From Polyangia bacterium (GTDB lineage: Bacteria; Myxococcota_A; Polyangia; Nannocystales; Nannocystaceae), in the NCBI GenBank assembly GCA_030429545.1, contig JAUIFF010000002.1:620001-684000 (forward strand): DNA of 64,000 bases, written 5' to 3'. Made by a program: the position numbers and the translations under genes. Of this stretch, positions 26,028 through 34,137 are shown piece by piece. Numbering within the stretch: position 1 is the first letter of the stretch; every line of letters begins with the position of its first letter. The notes beneath the pieces were generated by a model. It saw nothing but the letters and a program-made list of their open reading frames with translations, made no database searches and was not told where the DNA came from.

Positions 26028-27713
26028 CTACAGCGAACCGCCAAATGGATCTTTGAGATCGCGTGGTTGTTGGCGCCGTGGCGGTGCAACCCGGCCGGCA
26101 AATGGGTCGCGCAGCTCGTGCCGGATTGGGGTGCGTTGCGCCCGGGGTTGGTGCAGCCGGTAGTAGGTCTCGACTTCCGGCTCGTCTAAGTCGTCGAGCA
26201 TGCTGTCGAGGATCATCAGGCCGATACCGCCGACGATGATCGCTCCCCAGATGTCGCCATCGTCAAACTCTACCTGCGGGGGGGCGTAGTGGTACTCGAA
26301 GTGGGGCGGCGGCTCGGGGACGTGAATCTGCGGCGGCACCGGAGGCATGGGCGGTTCGGGGATCGCCACGACCGGGGGAGGTGGAGGTTCGGGCGCAGCC
26401 GGGGGATCGGGAACTTGTACACGCAATTTTGTTCCGTCGGCCAGGGTCACAACTACGGCTTTGCCGTCCTCGCTGGCGACCACTTCGGTAGCGGACGGCG
26501 CTTCTTCGACCTCCGGCGCCTGTGCGATCTGTGGTTCGCTTTCGACTTCGGTGGTGGCTCCGGCAACCCGCGGGGCCACCAGGGCGAGCAAGGCCATTGG
26601 CCCTAAGATGGCACCCACGCGCCACGGCGAGGCGTGGATGTCCAAACGTTCATGTTTGCCATCGATCAAGCGTGAGATCCGATCGACCAGCGGGCTGCGG
26701 CGATCGACCATGCCCGGAAGCATCTGCGGGTGGGGGCTGGCCTCCGACCAAACCGCGACTTCGGCGAGGGACTTGGCCAACGGCTCTCCGGTGCCGACAT
26801 AGTGGGCCGACCAGTCGTCGCACAGGTACTCGGCGGAGTCTTGCAGGCCGCGGCGGGCGAGGGCGTTGAGCGGTTGGAAAAACAGCACCGACTCGATCGC
26901 CGTGGCGAGGCCTGCCCACACAAAGTCGCGGCGCTCGAGGTGGGCGAGCTCGTGGGCCAACACCGCGGAGACCTGCTCGGGCGTGAGTTTGTCGAGGGCC
27001 TGCTGCGGCAACACAACCTCGGAGCGACCGAGCGCGACCGGGGAGCAGATGTTTTCGGAGACCGTCAGGCGGACCTTGCGGTTGATGCCCGCGCGCTGGC
27101 AAAGCACGACAAAACCCTCCAAAACAGCATCGTCGAGGACTTCTGTACGCTTTTTGAGCTGATGGTAAAACCGCCGAAGCCCAAGTAGTTGCATACTCAA
27201 GGCCGCCGCGCCGCCGAGCACCCACAGGCTGGCGAGGACGGCCGGCCACAGTGGTGCTTCGGGGAGGGCGGGGGCTGCTGGGGTGACCACTGGGGCTGCC
27301 GCAGCGGCGACCTGCTCGGCCGGCGAAATCACATCGACACTGACCACACCGGCTTCGCTCGCGATCTCGTGGCGGGCGACCACCGGTTGGGTGGCTTCAG
27401 GGGCCGCGACGGTGGCAACCGTGGCCGGCGAGACCTCGGTAACCGTTGACTGTGCAAGTTTTTGTCCGGCCTCAAACCCCAACACACCCAGCGGCGGCCG
27501 GTAGTCGGTCGCCTGTTGGAAGCTCGCGGTTAAAATGCCCCCGACCATCGCCAACTTCCACAGGGTGTTGCGCGTGGGGTTTTTGAGCCCGCGGATGTAC
27601 CGGGTTGCCAGCCACACCCCGCAGATTAGGATGGTGCTGTGAATGAGATAGGTGAGCAGCCAGCCACTCATTGACGCAAAGACTTCAGACCACGCAAACG
27701 TTCCCACGATCAT
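26028..27713 (-). CDS. M56 (BlaR1/MecR1-like) membrane metallopeptidase
   Basis: 561 residues. Two or three N-terminal membrane segments (MSGWLLTYLIHSTILICGVW, then residues 52-66), an Ala/Val/Pro-rich periplasmic linker (about 90-150), a further membrane helix (155-175), and a zinc peptidase domain with HELAHLERRD (His254-His258, HExxH). Further C-terminal are a helix near 370, a Glu/Ala linker, a Pro-rich stretch (about 435-480), a hydrophobic helix (AIIVGGIGLMILDSML) and a tail with two related motifs, RDPFAGR and KDPFGG. Unlike BlaR1 there is no penicillin-binding sensor domain. The start codon overlaps the stop of the BlaI-type gene (ATGA), so the two form a sensor-repressor operon that ends in a strong terminator. 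Confidence 0.85.
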   Translation of the reverse strand: MIVGTFAWSEVFASMSGWLLTYLIHSTILICGVWLATRYIRGLKNPTRNTLWKLAMVGGILTASFQQATDYRPPLGVLGFEAGQKLAQSTVTEVSPATVATVAAPEATQPVVARHEIASEAGVVSVDVISPAEQVAAAAAPVVTPAAPALPEAPLWPAVLASLWVLGGAAALSMQLLGLRRFYHQLKKRTEVLDDAVLEGFVVLCQRAGINRKVRLTVSENICSPVALGRSEVVLPQQALDKLTPEQVSAVLAHELAHLERRDFVWAGLATAIESVLFFQPLNALARRGLQDSAEYLCDDWSAHYVGTGEPLAKSLAEVAVWSEASPHPQMLPGMVDRRSPLVDRISRLIDGKHERLDIHASPWRVGAILGPMALLALVAPRVAGATTEVESEPQIAQAPEVEEAPSATEVVASEDGKAVVVTLADGTKLRVQVPDPPAAPEPPPPPVVAIPEPPMPPVPPQIHVPEPPPHFEYHYAPPQVEFDDGDIWGAIIVGGIGLMILDSMLDDLDEPEVETYYRLHQPRAQRTPIRHELRDPFAGRVAPPRRQQPRDLKDPFGGSL

Positions 27714-28120
27714 GATGTCGACTCCTCATCGCCCTGTTGCTGGGCTTTTTCCCGGGCCTCGATCATGGCCTTGACCTGCGCGAGGTCGCCGGGACCGACA
27801 TCGCGAGCGTGCAGGAGGTGACTGAACACGGCTGTGACGTCACCGGAGAAAAGTGTTTTGGTCAGCCGGGAGAGCACCGACCGTTGCAGGTCGTGCTCTT
27901 CAACCGTGGCTGAGTAAATGTATTGCCGACCGTTTCGCCGGTGGCGGACATAGCCGCGTTTTTCGAGGCGGCCCAACACCGTGGCGACGGTGGTTGGGGC
28001 GAGTGCCCGACCGAGGCCGTCGAGTGCCTGTTGGACGTCGTGGACACTGCCTTCTTGGAGGTTCCAAAGGGCCCGCATAAACGCGAGCTGAAGTTCGCTG
28101 AGCTGTTCCGACTTTGGCAT
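27710..28120 (-). CDS. BlaI/MecI/CopY-family transcriptional repressor
   Basis: 136 residues. Winged-helix repressor of the BlaI/MecI type: LSELQLAFMRALWNLQEGSVHDVQQAL, then recognition region APTTVATVLGRLEKRGYVRHRRNGRQYIYSA and a helical dimer domain. In the family, the partner M56 protease triggers cleavage of the repressor. Here the gene is co-transcribed with an M56 protease gene (4-base overlap). Three tandem operator-like palindromes lie 11-51 bases upstream of the start, consistent with autoregulation. Confidence 0.9.
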   Translation of the reverse strand: MPKSEQLSELQLAFMRALWNLQEGSVHDVQQALDGLGRALAPTTVATVLGRLEKRGYVRHRRNGRQYIYSATVEEHDLQRSVLSRLTKTLFSGDVTAVFSHLLHARDVGPGDLAQVKAMIEAREKAQQQGDEESTS

Positions 28121-28130
28121 CTGAGTTTGG

Positions 28131-28171
28131 ACTACAAGTGTAGAACTACGATTGTAGTACTACGACTGTCG
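28131..28171. promoter_or_regulatory. Triple BlaI/MecI-type operator
   Basis: Three direct copies of a 12-bp imperfect palindrome with a 14-base period: CTACAAGTGTAG (28132-28143), CTACGATTGTAG (28146-28157), CTACGACTGTCG (28160-28171). The TACA/TGTA half-sites match the known BlaI/MecI recognition pattern TACA-N2-TGTA. Copy 1 is the best match and copy 3 the weakest. The array starts 12 bases upstream of the repressor start codon, so binding would block its transcription. Confidence 0.75.
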
Positions 28172-28419
28172 TCGAACGATCAAGCGAGAAATTCGCCCGC
28201 ACGAGGGCAAATAAACTCCGAATGGACTTGCGCACTCGACGCGCTCGTCCCGGCAAAAGTCAGAGGCGGGCAAAACACGGCATACATGTGGCAGCTGTGG
28301 CCCGCGGGCCGCCACCGCGGGATAAATGCATGTGCAAGGATGTCCAGATTTCGACTTGGTCGGCGCCGAGATTTTTTTTGTGGCCCCGAATGAAATCGCC
28401 GCAGGTCGACACTCCTATA

Positions 28420-29394
28420 ATGATGTCGCCGCAAACCGCCCACGTCGCCCAAACTGTGGATGCCCTGTTTGATGGGTTTGTCGCCAAGCTGCCCCGCAAG
28501 CTCAAGGCTCCGGCCCGGGATTTGCCGCGGCGGCTGGGGCTGACCTCGGTCAAAAACACGCCGTGGTCCGCGGTGTTTAGCAACCCTGCGGTGCTCGGCT
28601 TACCTTCGCTGGTGTTGGCGAACGGGCGTTGCCCGTGCTCGCCGGCAACGTTGCACGCAGCGGCCCGTGCCCACCTGATGGCGACGATTGGCGCGATCGG
28701 GATTACCCGGATCGATGCTGGCCAGGTTTCGGTGACCTCGGTGACCGCAGAGTTGGTCAGCCAGGTGCAACGTCTGCGCAACGCCGCACTCAATCACCTC
28801 GATCAGGGGGATGCGCCGGTGACGTGGAACTGGGCGCAGCGCCAGGTTTGGGGGGCGTCGCTCGGTGAGCGCACTGTGTTTCGCGGCAACGAGCCCGCCA
28901 CCTGGGAATCGTACCGGGCGATCGCGCTGATGAAGCAGGGGCTGGCACTGCCGGCGATCCTGGCAGCGGCAAAGGCCGAGGGGTGGTCGAGCGAAGTCCA
29001 GCAGCTGGCGGGCGAAGCTATCCGCGGGGTGATGCTCGGGCTGCAGTATCGCAACGATGTACTGAACTGGTGTGAAGACCATGTCCGTAAGGCCTCGTGG
29101 GCAGTTGCCCTGTTACCCCCCGAAACCGCCGAGATTCCAGTTGAGCGGCGCCTGGCTGCCCACGGTGTGTTGGTGAAGATGCTCGAGCTGTCGCGCGATG
29201 CCTTTGAACGCGCGAACGTTGCCGCAGCCGCACTCGAGGCCGGCCACTTGGCCCATTGGACGGCCCAGCAGGCGAGCCTGACAGGTGGGTTGGCCCGGAT
29301 GGAAGCGCATTGTCCGGGGGCTGCGGTCTCGTGGTCGCAAAAGCGTCGGGCCTACAGCGAGCGCCAACAATCGGTCCTCGCCGCGGTTGCCTGA
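28420..29394 (+). CDS. Class 1 isoprenoid-synthase-like protein, acidic motifs altered
   Basis: 324 residues, all-helical by composition. The segment VMLGLQYRNDVLNWCEDHVRKASW resembles the second Asp-rich region of trans-prenyltransferase-fold proteins (LQ-hDDhhD-xED), but two Asp positions are Asn. No clear first DDxxD motif is visible (around DRDYPD no; the local sequence is GAIGITRIDAGQ). Similar divergent proteins are annotated in myxobacteria as class 1 isoprenoid biosynthesis enzymes. Activity is doubtful. ATG at 28420 (tandem ATG ATG) is preferred, and an ATG at 28390 is possible. The 300-base upstream spacer is shared with the repressor operator and holds an iterated palindrome at 28327. 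Confidence 0.45.
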   Translation: MMSPQTAHVAQTVDALFDGFVAKLPRKLKAPARDLPRRLGLTSVKNTPWSAVFSNPAVLGLPSLVLANGRCPCSPATLHAAARAHLMATIGAIGITRIDAGQVSVTSVTAELVSQVQRLRNAALNHLDQGDAPVTWNWAQRQVWGASLGERTVFRGNEPATWESYRAIALMKQGLALPAILAAAKAEGWSSEVQQLAGEAIRGVMLGLQYRNDVLNWCEDHVRKASWAVALLPPETAEIPVERRLAAHGVLVKMLELSRDAFERANVAAAALEAGHLAHWTAQQASLTGGLARMEAHCPGAAVSWSQKRRAYSERQQSVLAAVA

Positions 29395-29530
29395 GCTGCT
29401 GAGGGGAAAACTTGACCCGCTGGTAAAAATTACCCGGGTGTATGCGCACAATGAAATGTGCATACAATCAAATCAACGGGCCGCATCGCACGTTGGCGAT
29501 GTGGCACGAAAGTTGATGGGTGATGGGTTT

Positions 29531-29947
29531 ATGTACGAACCGAAGACCGTCAGCGACATCATGCATACCCCCGTGCACACGATCGGCAGCCAACAGAGCT
29601 TGGCCAGTGCCGCCCAACGCATGCGTGAGCTCGGTTGTCGCCATCTGCCCGTGCTTGTCGGCGGACGCATCTGCGGGATCTTGAGCGACCGCGACATCGA
29701 TCTTGTGATGGGTTTGCCGGGGCTCGACGGCACCGAGTTGACGGTCGAAGAGGCGATGGTGACCGACCCGTTTACGGTAGAGCCCACCGCCGAGTTGGCG
29801 CCCACGCTCGAGGTCATGGCGGGGCACAAATACGGCGCGGCGGTGGTGGTCGAAGCCGGCAAAGTAGTCGGCATTGTTACAACTGTGGATGTGTTGACGG
29901 CATTTGCCAGCCATCTGCGGGGCCACGCCGCGGCGTTGGCGTCTTAG
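29531..29947 (+). CDS. CBS-domain pair protein
   Basis: 138 residues made almost entirely of two CBS motifs: TVSDIMHTPVHTIGSQQSLASAAQRMRELG with HLPVLVGGRICGILSDRDID, then TVEEAMVTDPFTVEPTAELAPTLEVMAGH with GAAVVVEAGKVVGIVTTVDVL. Such stand-alone pairs bind adenine nucleotides and regulate partners. A second, similar two-CBS protein is encoded at 45226-45750. The start at 29531 is the ATG nearest the conserved region, and earlier in-frame starts at 29516 and 29456 are possible. Confidence 0.8.
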   Translation: MYEPKTVSDIMHTPVHTIGSQQSLASAAQRMRELGCRHLPVLVGGRICGILSDRDIDLVMGLPGLDGTELTVEEAMVTDPFTVEPTAELAPTLEVMAGHKYGAAVVVEAGKVVGIVTTVDVLTAFASHLRGHAAALAS

Positions 29948-30341
29948 CAGCGAGCTAGACGGCGACCGGGCGTGGTTTGCCCGCCCGGGAGTCCACACAT
30001 GTGGGATCGTTGTCGGCCACGGACCCCCGGCGGACGGTGGCCGGCGAGCGCCGGGCGACGAAGCCCGTTCCCAGTTGCAGTTCCCCGGGCACCAGCTTCG
30101 GCGAGCTACTCGCACCGCTCGCCATCTGCAACCGCCTCGCCCCGCTCGTCCGCAACCGCCCCGCCCCGCTCGTCAGCCATCCGCAACCGCCTCGTTCCCC
30201 GCAGTCAGGCGTGCGGGTCAGCTTATGGCTAAAAGGACAGACTCTGGTAGTGGGCCGGCGTGTGTGGCCAGGGTGCACGCTCGTGAGAAGGCCGTAGGTG
30301 CCGAGGACACGCGGCCGTCGAGGTCCCAGATATTTGCGGAT
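29948..30341. other. Spacer with short tandem repeat, no gene assigned
   Basis: About 390 bases between the CBS gene and the lipoprotein terminator. It holds two and a half copies of a 24-base repeat (GCAACCGCCTCGCCCCGCTCGTC and variants) at 30128-30199. The open frames here are Arg/Pro-rich with no protein character. Confidence 0.4.
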
Positions 30342-30376
30342 ACAAAAATAGCGCCCCCGGACCATTCCGGGGACGC
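30342..30376 (-). terminator. Terminator of the Cys-rich lipoprotein gene
   Basis: On the minus strand a 10-bp stem with one mismatch (GCGTCCCCGG / CCGGGGGCGC; 30376-30367 and 30360-30351), loop AATGGT, is followed by ATTTTT. It lies 45 bases after the stop at 30421. Confidence 0.7.
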
Positions 30377-30420
30377 CTGCCACACGCTCACTAGTTGTTG
30401 TTACAATAAAATCGTGGAAC

Positions 30421-31158
30421 TCAGTTGCCGGGCTTGGGCGCGGGGTGGGGAGGCATGGGCACGCCTTCTTCGCACAGTTGGGCCATGTGGGCGCAGTGCT
30501 GGTCGTCTTCGTTGCCCTCACAGGCGGCGAGGTTTTCAGAGCACAGGGCATCAAACGCGGTTGTGACAGCATCCTTGATGCAGGTGTGGAGGGTTTCGCC
30601 GCAGGCTTGGAGGTCGCCGCCATCGTCGACACAGGCCTTGGCCGAGTCGTGGCAGGCACGGATTTCCTCAAACGCCAACGGGGGGCGGCAACCGGGTCCT
30701 TTGCCGTGTTTACCGCCTTCGGGACGGTCGCCTTCTTCACCTTCGGGCGGCGGGGGGCGGTCACCCTCGTCACCATCTTGCGGGGGTGGAGGACGGTCGC
30801 CTTCGTCACCACCTTCGGGAGGAGGCGGACGGTCGCCATCACCTTCGGGGCGGTCACCGTCTTTTTTGGGCGGTTTACACATGCCCTGGTCGAGGTCGAT
30901 GTCGGGGCGCTCGCAGCCGTCGATTTGTCCGTGACAGGTTTGGCCGTCGCCCCCCTGCTCGATGCACTCGTGGAAGGCCGCGATACAGGCGTCGTTTTGC
31001 TCGTGAAAGGTCTCGGCACCTTCTTGGGCAGCCTCGACTTCGGCCGCGCGCACACTCAAGTCGGTTTCGCTGTCGCACCCGCTGATGCCACCGCAGATTC
31101 CGAGGGCGACAACGAGGACTGAAGTACGGGAGAACAGGTTGTTGATAAGAGATTGCAT
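30421..31158 (-). CDS. Cys-rich lipoprotein with Asp/Arg/Pro tandem repeats
   Basis: 245 residues. The signal peptide MQSLINNLFSRTSVLVVALG runs to the lipobox ISGC. Two four-helix-like Cys modules (CIAAFHECIEQGG-CHGQIDGC and, near the C-terminus, CHDSAKACVDDGG-CGETLHTC plus C-C-C) flank a central low-complexity stretch of about four GDRPPPPEGGDE-type repeats of 10-13 residues. The start has GGAAG 7 bases upstream. The paired CxxxxxxC spacings suggest disulfides or metal binding, but no family is recognised. The long plus-strand frame opposite is a shadow of the repeats. Confidence 0.7.
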   Translation of the reverse strand: MQSLINNLFSRTSVLVVALGICGGISGCDSETDLSVRAAEVEAAQEGAETFHEQNDACIAAFHECIEQGGDGQTCHGQIDGCERPDIDLDQGMCKPPKKDGDRPEGDGDRPPPPEGGDEGDRPPPPQDGDEGDRPPPPEGEEGDRPEGGKHGKGPGCRPPLAFEEIRACHDSAKACVDDGGDLQACGETLHTCIKDAVTTAFDALCSENLAACEGNEDDQHCAHMAQLCEEGVPMPPHPAPKPGN

Positions 31159-31332
31159 CGGTGAACTTCCTTTTGTTGTACATGCGAGGATCGCGGCGAG
31201 GTGGTGTGGGGTTCGCGGCGACGCTTGCTTCACTCGATGGGTCAGTGCCCTGGGAGGTCCGCGACGGGTCAACTTTTTTTGGCGCCTTACGGCGGTTTAC
31301 AAACCGGCTACAAACCAGTGCGAAGAGCTTGA

Positions 31333-31377
31333 GAAAACCCGCCAAAATGGGCATTCACGCCCGTATTTGGCGGTTTG
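31333..31377 (-). terminator. Long hairpin terminator of the APH-type kinase gene
   Basis: Imperfect 16-17 bp stem (left arm 31335-31352, right arm 31359-31376, loop ATTCAC) lying about 40 bases after the kinase stop. On the minus strand it ends in GGGTTTTC, a short T tract. Confidence 0.6.
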
Positions 31378-31416
31378 ACGGCCAGGCTCTGGTCAGTCTC
31401 TGGCCAGCCTCTCTGG

Positions 31417-32379
31417 TCAGTCCCTGGCGTCGACAAGGTTTTGCAGTGCCCATTGGCCCTCGTTGACCAGGGCTCGGTCGCCGATGTCGTTGCCATACAC
31501 AGCAATCATCAGCGACGAGTACAGGCTGCGAAACCGAGCGAGCTTCCAGGTGTCTTGGGAGACAGGTCCGCGTTTTGCCTCGTAGCCGCGCCAAAACGCC
31601 TGGCGAGCGGCGGTTGGCAACAGGCTGTGGGCAAGCGCGAGGTCGAGGTACGGGTCGCCGCGGTGGACATCGCCCCAGTCGATGATGCCCGCGAGTTCGG
31701 TCCGGCGATCTTCTATAGAAGTTTGGACGATCAAATGCCGGGCATAAAGATCGCCGTGAACGAGTATGTCGTTGCGAAACACAACATCGCGGGGAACCGC
31801 CTCAATGATCGCCGCAAACACGCGCGGGTCGTCGATCAGTCCCCGGTCGACGGCATCGCCTAGGCGGGCATGGGCATGGTCGATGCGCTTGGGGAGATCG
31901 TTGCGACCAAACGTATCGCCACCGACACCCGGGACCTGGGCTGGGGTCAAGCCGTGCAAGCTGGCCATAAACTCGACAAGCGCGGGCACCAACTGGCTGC
32001 GTTGGTCACCGCTGAGCCGGGCCCGACAGGCGGTCTGGCCTGGGATTTCGCGGGCACCGGTAAACGGCCACTCAAACCGCTCGCTCGGTTGCCCGACAAA
32101 CACCGGCGCCGAAATTTGTATTTGCAAATGCTTGGCAATCGTCGGCAACACCCGGGCCTCGGTCCGCAACAGCGGGACAGCGATCGCCCGCCGGGGAAAG
32201 CGAAACACAAACTCGTCGTTGACGAGGTAGGCGGTGTTGTCCCAGCCCGACCCGTAGGCGACAAGCCGCACGGGGGCGAGTTGCGGGAACTGCTCGGCGA
32301 TCAATGCCTGCGCGAGCTCGGCACCCACGGTCTGCTCGGGCTCCCAGGGTTGCGCGGCTTGGTTTGCATCGGCGGTCAT
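31417..32379 (-). CDS. Aminoglycoside phosphotransferase (APH)-family kinase
   Basis: 320 residues with the APH/choline-kinase fold: ATP-binding FVFRFPRRAIAVPLLRTEARVLP, the Brenner motif ILVHGDLYARHLIV (HGDLxxxN position; Asn replaced by His), and the metal motif GIIDWGDVHRGDPYLDLALAHSLLP. Family members phosphorylate aminoglycosides, macrolides or small metabolites. The sequence does not tell which, and resistance should not be assumed. One palindrome at 32117 lies in the frame. Confidence 0.8.
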   Translation of the reverse strand: MTADANQAAQPWEPEQTVGAELAQALIAEQFPQLAPVRLVAYGSGWDNTAYLVNDEFVFRFPRRAIAVPLLRTEARVLPTIAKHLQIQISAPVFVGQPSERFEWPFTGAREIPGQTACRARLSGDQRSQLVPALVEFMASLHGLTPAQVPGVGGDTFGRNDLPKRIDHAHARLGDAVDRGLIDDPRVFAAIIEAVPRDVVFRNDILVHGDLYARHLIVQTSIEDRRTELAGIIDWGDVHRGDPYLDLALAHSLLPTAARQAFWRGYEAKRGPVSQDTWKLARFRSLYSSLMIAVYGNDIGDRALVNEGQWALQNLVDARD

Positions 32380-32602
32380 GGGCGAGGCTAGTGATACCCG
32401 ATAGTGGCGGGAGCAATTGTCGCAGTTGTATGGTCAAGCAACTCATGAGCGCTTGAACGCCGGCACGCGGACATTCGGCTAGATCCGCTCTCGCGCCAGG
32501 GGGTTGCCCGGGAGGTCGCGGGCGGCCCCCGTTTGAAAAACATGCGCCGCTCGTCGAGAACTTGTCAGGCGCGTGCAGATTCGCCAAAGTGCCGGCGAAC
32601 CG

Positions 32603-33079
32603 ATGGCTGGCGATCGCGACGAGTTTTATATGCGGCATGCGCTCGACCTCGCCGAACGCGCGGGGCAGCGTGGCGATGTCCCGGTTGGGGCATTGGTCGT
32701 GCGCGACGATGCGATCATCGGGGTCGGGATGAACACCCGCGAGGTTTGTGGAGATCCCACCGGCCACGCCGAAGTTGTGGCCCTGCGCGAGGCGGGAACA
32801 ACCGCCGGGCGGTGGCGACTCGACGACTGCACGCTGTATGTCACGCTGGAGCCCTGTCCGATGTGTGCCGGTGCAATCATCAATGCGCGTGTCCACCGGT
32901 TGGTGTTTGGCGCCACCGATCTCAAGGCAGGCGCGGTGCGTAGCCTGTACGCGCTGTGCGAGGACCCGCGACTCAACCACCGCACGGAGGTACGCGCCGG
33001 GGTGTTGGCCGAGCCGTGTGCGGCGGTGTTGCAGCGGTTTTTCCAGTCGGCGCGTGCCCGGCAGCGGGGGCCCTCATGA
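32603..33079 (+). CDS. tadA: tRNA adenosine(34) deaminase
   Basis: 158 residues. Zinc deaminase that converts A34 of tRNA-Arg(ACG) to inosine. Seen: VPVGALVVRDDAIIG, the catalytic GHAEVVALREA (His ligand, Glu acid/base) and TLEPCPMCAGAIINARVHRLVFGA (two Cys ligands), then DLKAGAVRSLY and the C-terminal AVLQRFFQSAR. The ATG at 32603 gives the usual length; a GTG at 32573 is possible. Its stop overlaps the next start (ATGA), so the unknown gene after it is translationally coupled. Confidence 0.9.
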   Translation: MAGDRDEFYMRHALDLAERAGQRGDVPVGALVVRDDAIIGVGMNTREVCGDPTGHAEVVALREAGTTAGRWRLDDCTLYVTLEPCPMCAGAIINARVHRLVFGATDLKAGAVRSLYALCEDPRLNHRTEVRAGVLAEPCAAVLQRFFQSARARQRGPS

Positions 33080-34035
33080 AGAAAACATCCGACGGCTTGC
33101 AGCCGGTCCAGAGTTTGTTGGCGCGCGAGCGGTTGAGCATCGACGCGATGTATCCCGGGCGGACCTGTTTTTTGTCGCACCTGGGAGCAGTCCGCAAACT
33201 CGTTGTCGGGCCGTGGATCGGCCACCGCGATCTCCTCTACTCACTCGCACTCGCCAACCTCTCACCCGATCAACGGACCTCACTTGGGCGGGCTGTGTTG
33301 GTCGACTATGGGCGCGAGTTTGGCGTGGGGCGGGTGGTGCTGACCGCCCTCGACTCGGGGTTGCCACTCGGGGGCAGCTCGCTGTTGCTCACGCCGCGAA
33401 AACAGGGTCCTGTTTGTCTATACACCTGGGCGCTTGGCGACCAGGCCAGTGCCGCCCCGTGTCAGTGGGTGCTGATGCGGGCGCAGCCACAGTGGGCCCT
33501 CGAAAAGCCACCCAAACCCCTCACGGCGCGGGCGCTCGAAACCTTGGATGCCCTCGACGCCAAGGTTGTGATTGCGGTCGCCACCGCGGTTGAGGCTGTC
33601 CAGGTCGCCGAGCAATGCCTGCGTGGGCTCCAGTTTGCCGCCCATCCGCGGTTTGCCCCCCACCTGGCCACCGATCCGCGACCGGCCGATGCACCTGGCG
33701 GGATGTGGTTGTGGCCCCACGACGCGTTGACCGTCGACAGTCTGCGTCGGCGCGAGCCCAATGTTGTGGTGTTGGTCGACGCTCCCGAGCGTCTGCAAAA
33801 AACCGCCGAGCGCTGGGCGGCAACCCAACCACAGAGCATTGAGCTCACCCAGGCGAGTTGCCCTGGGCGAAAGGGCCGCGAGGGGATCACTGCATTTTTG
33901 CAGGCCTGCGACGGGCCGCGGGTTTTATTGCGCGGCGATCCAACCTGGGCGCAGTCCGGCGAGCAATGGTTGCGTGACCAAGGGATCGACGTTGAGACCC
34001 AGTCCGACGCCACCCAACTCGGGTTGTTTGCCTGA
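33076..34035 (+). CDS. Unknown protein ending in a beta-clamp-binding motif, coupled to tadA
   Basis: 319 residues, alpha/beta composition, no family recognised. The N-terminal part contains RLSIDAMYPGRTCFLSHLGAV; a central part reads KVVIAVATAVEAVQVAEQCL; later NVVVLVDAPERLQKTAERWA, and the last residues are DATQLGLFA. QLGLF (residues 314-318) fits the bacterial sliding-clamp motif QL(S/D)LF, at the very C-terminus where such motifs usually sit. The ATG at 33076 overlaps the tadA stop. A DNA-related role is an inference from that motif only. Confidence 0.6.
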   Translation: MKKTSDGLQPVQSLLARERLSIDAMYPGRTCFLSHLGAVRKLVVGPWIGHRDLLYSLALANLSPDQRTSLGRAVLVDYGREFGVGRVVLTALDSGLPLGGSSLLLTPRKQGPVCLYTWALGDQASAAPCQWVLMRAQPQWALEKPPKPLTARALETLDALDAKVVIAVATAVEAVQVAEQCLRGLQFAAHPRFAPHLATDPRPADAPGGMWLWPHDALTVDSLRRREPNVVVLVDAPERLQKTAERWAATQPQSIELTQASCPGRKGREGITAFLQACDGPRVLLRGDPTWAQSGEQWLRDQGIDVETQSDATQLGLFA

Positions 34036-34137
34036 CGCTTCGCCCACAATCGATAGGGTTTTGGCCCGCGGGCGCAATTGCCCCTCGCGGACACAACCCT
34101 GGAGTCCTTGTGCTAGCTCCCGTACAATCGCGGCAAT

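Noticed and set aside
29955-31055. 366-codon minus-strand frame rich in Thr/Lys/Pro/Arg
   Set aside because: It is the wrong frame of the lipoprotein repeats and runs on into the spacer; no start site, no fold, and it ignores the terminator at 30342-30376.
31386-31430. CTGGTCAGTC/CTGGCCAGCC tandem phrase near the kinase stop
   Set aside because: Only a short imperfect repeat of about 20 bases; too small and degenerate to call a functional element.
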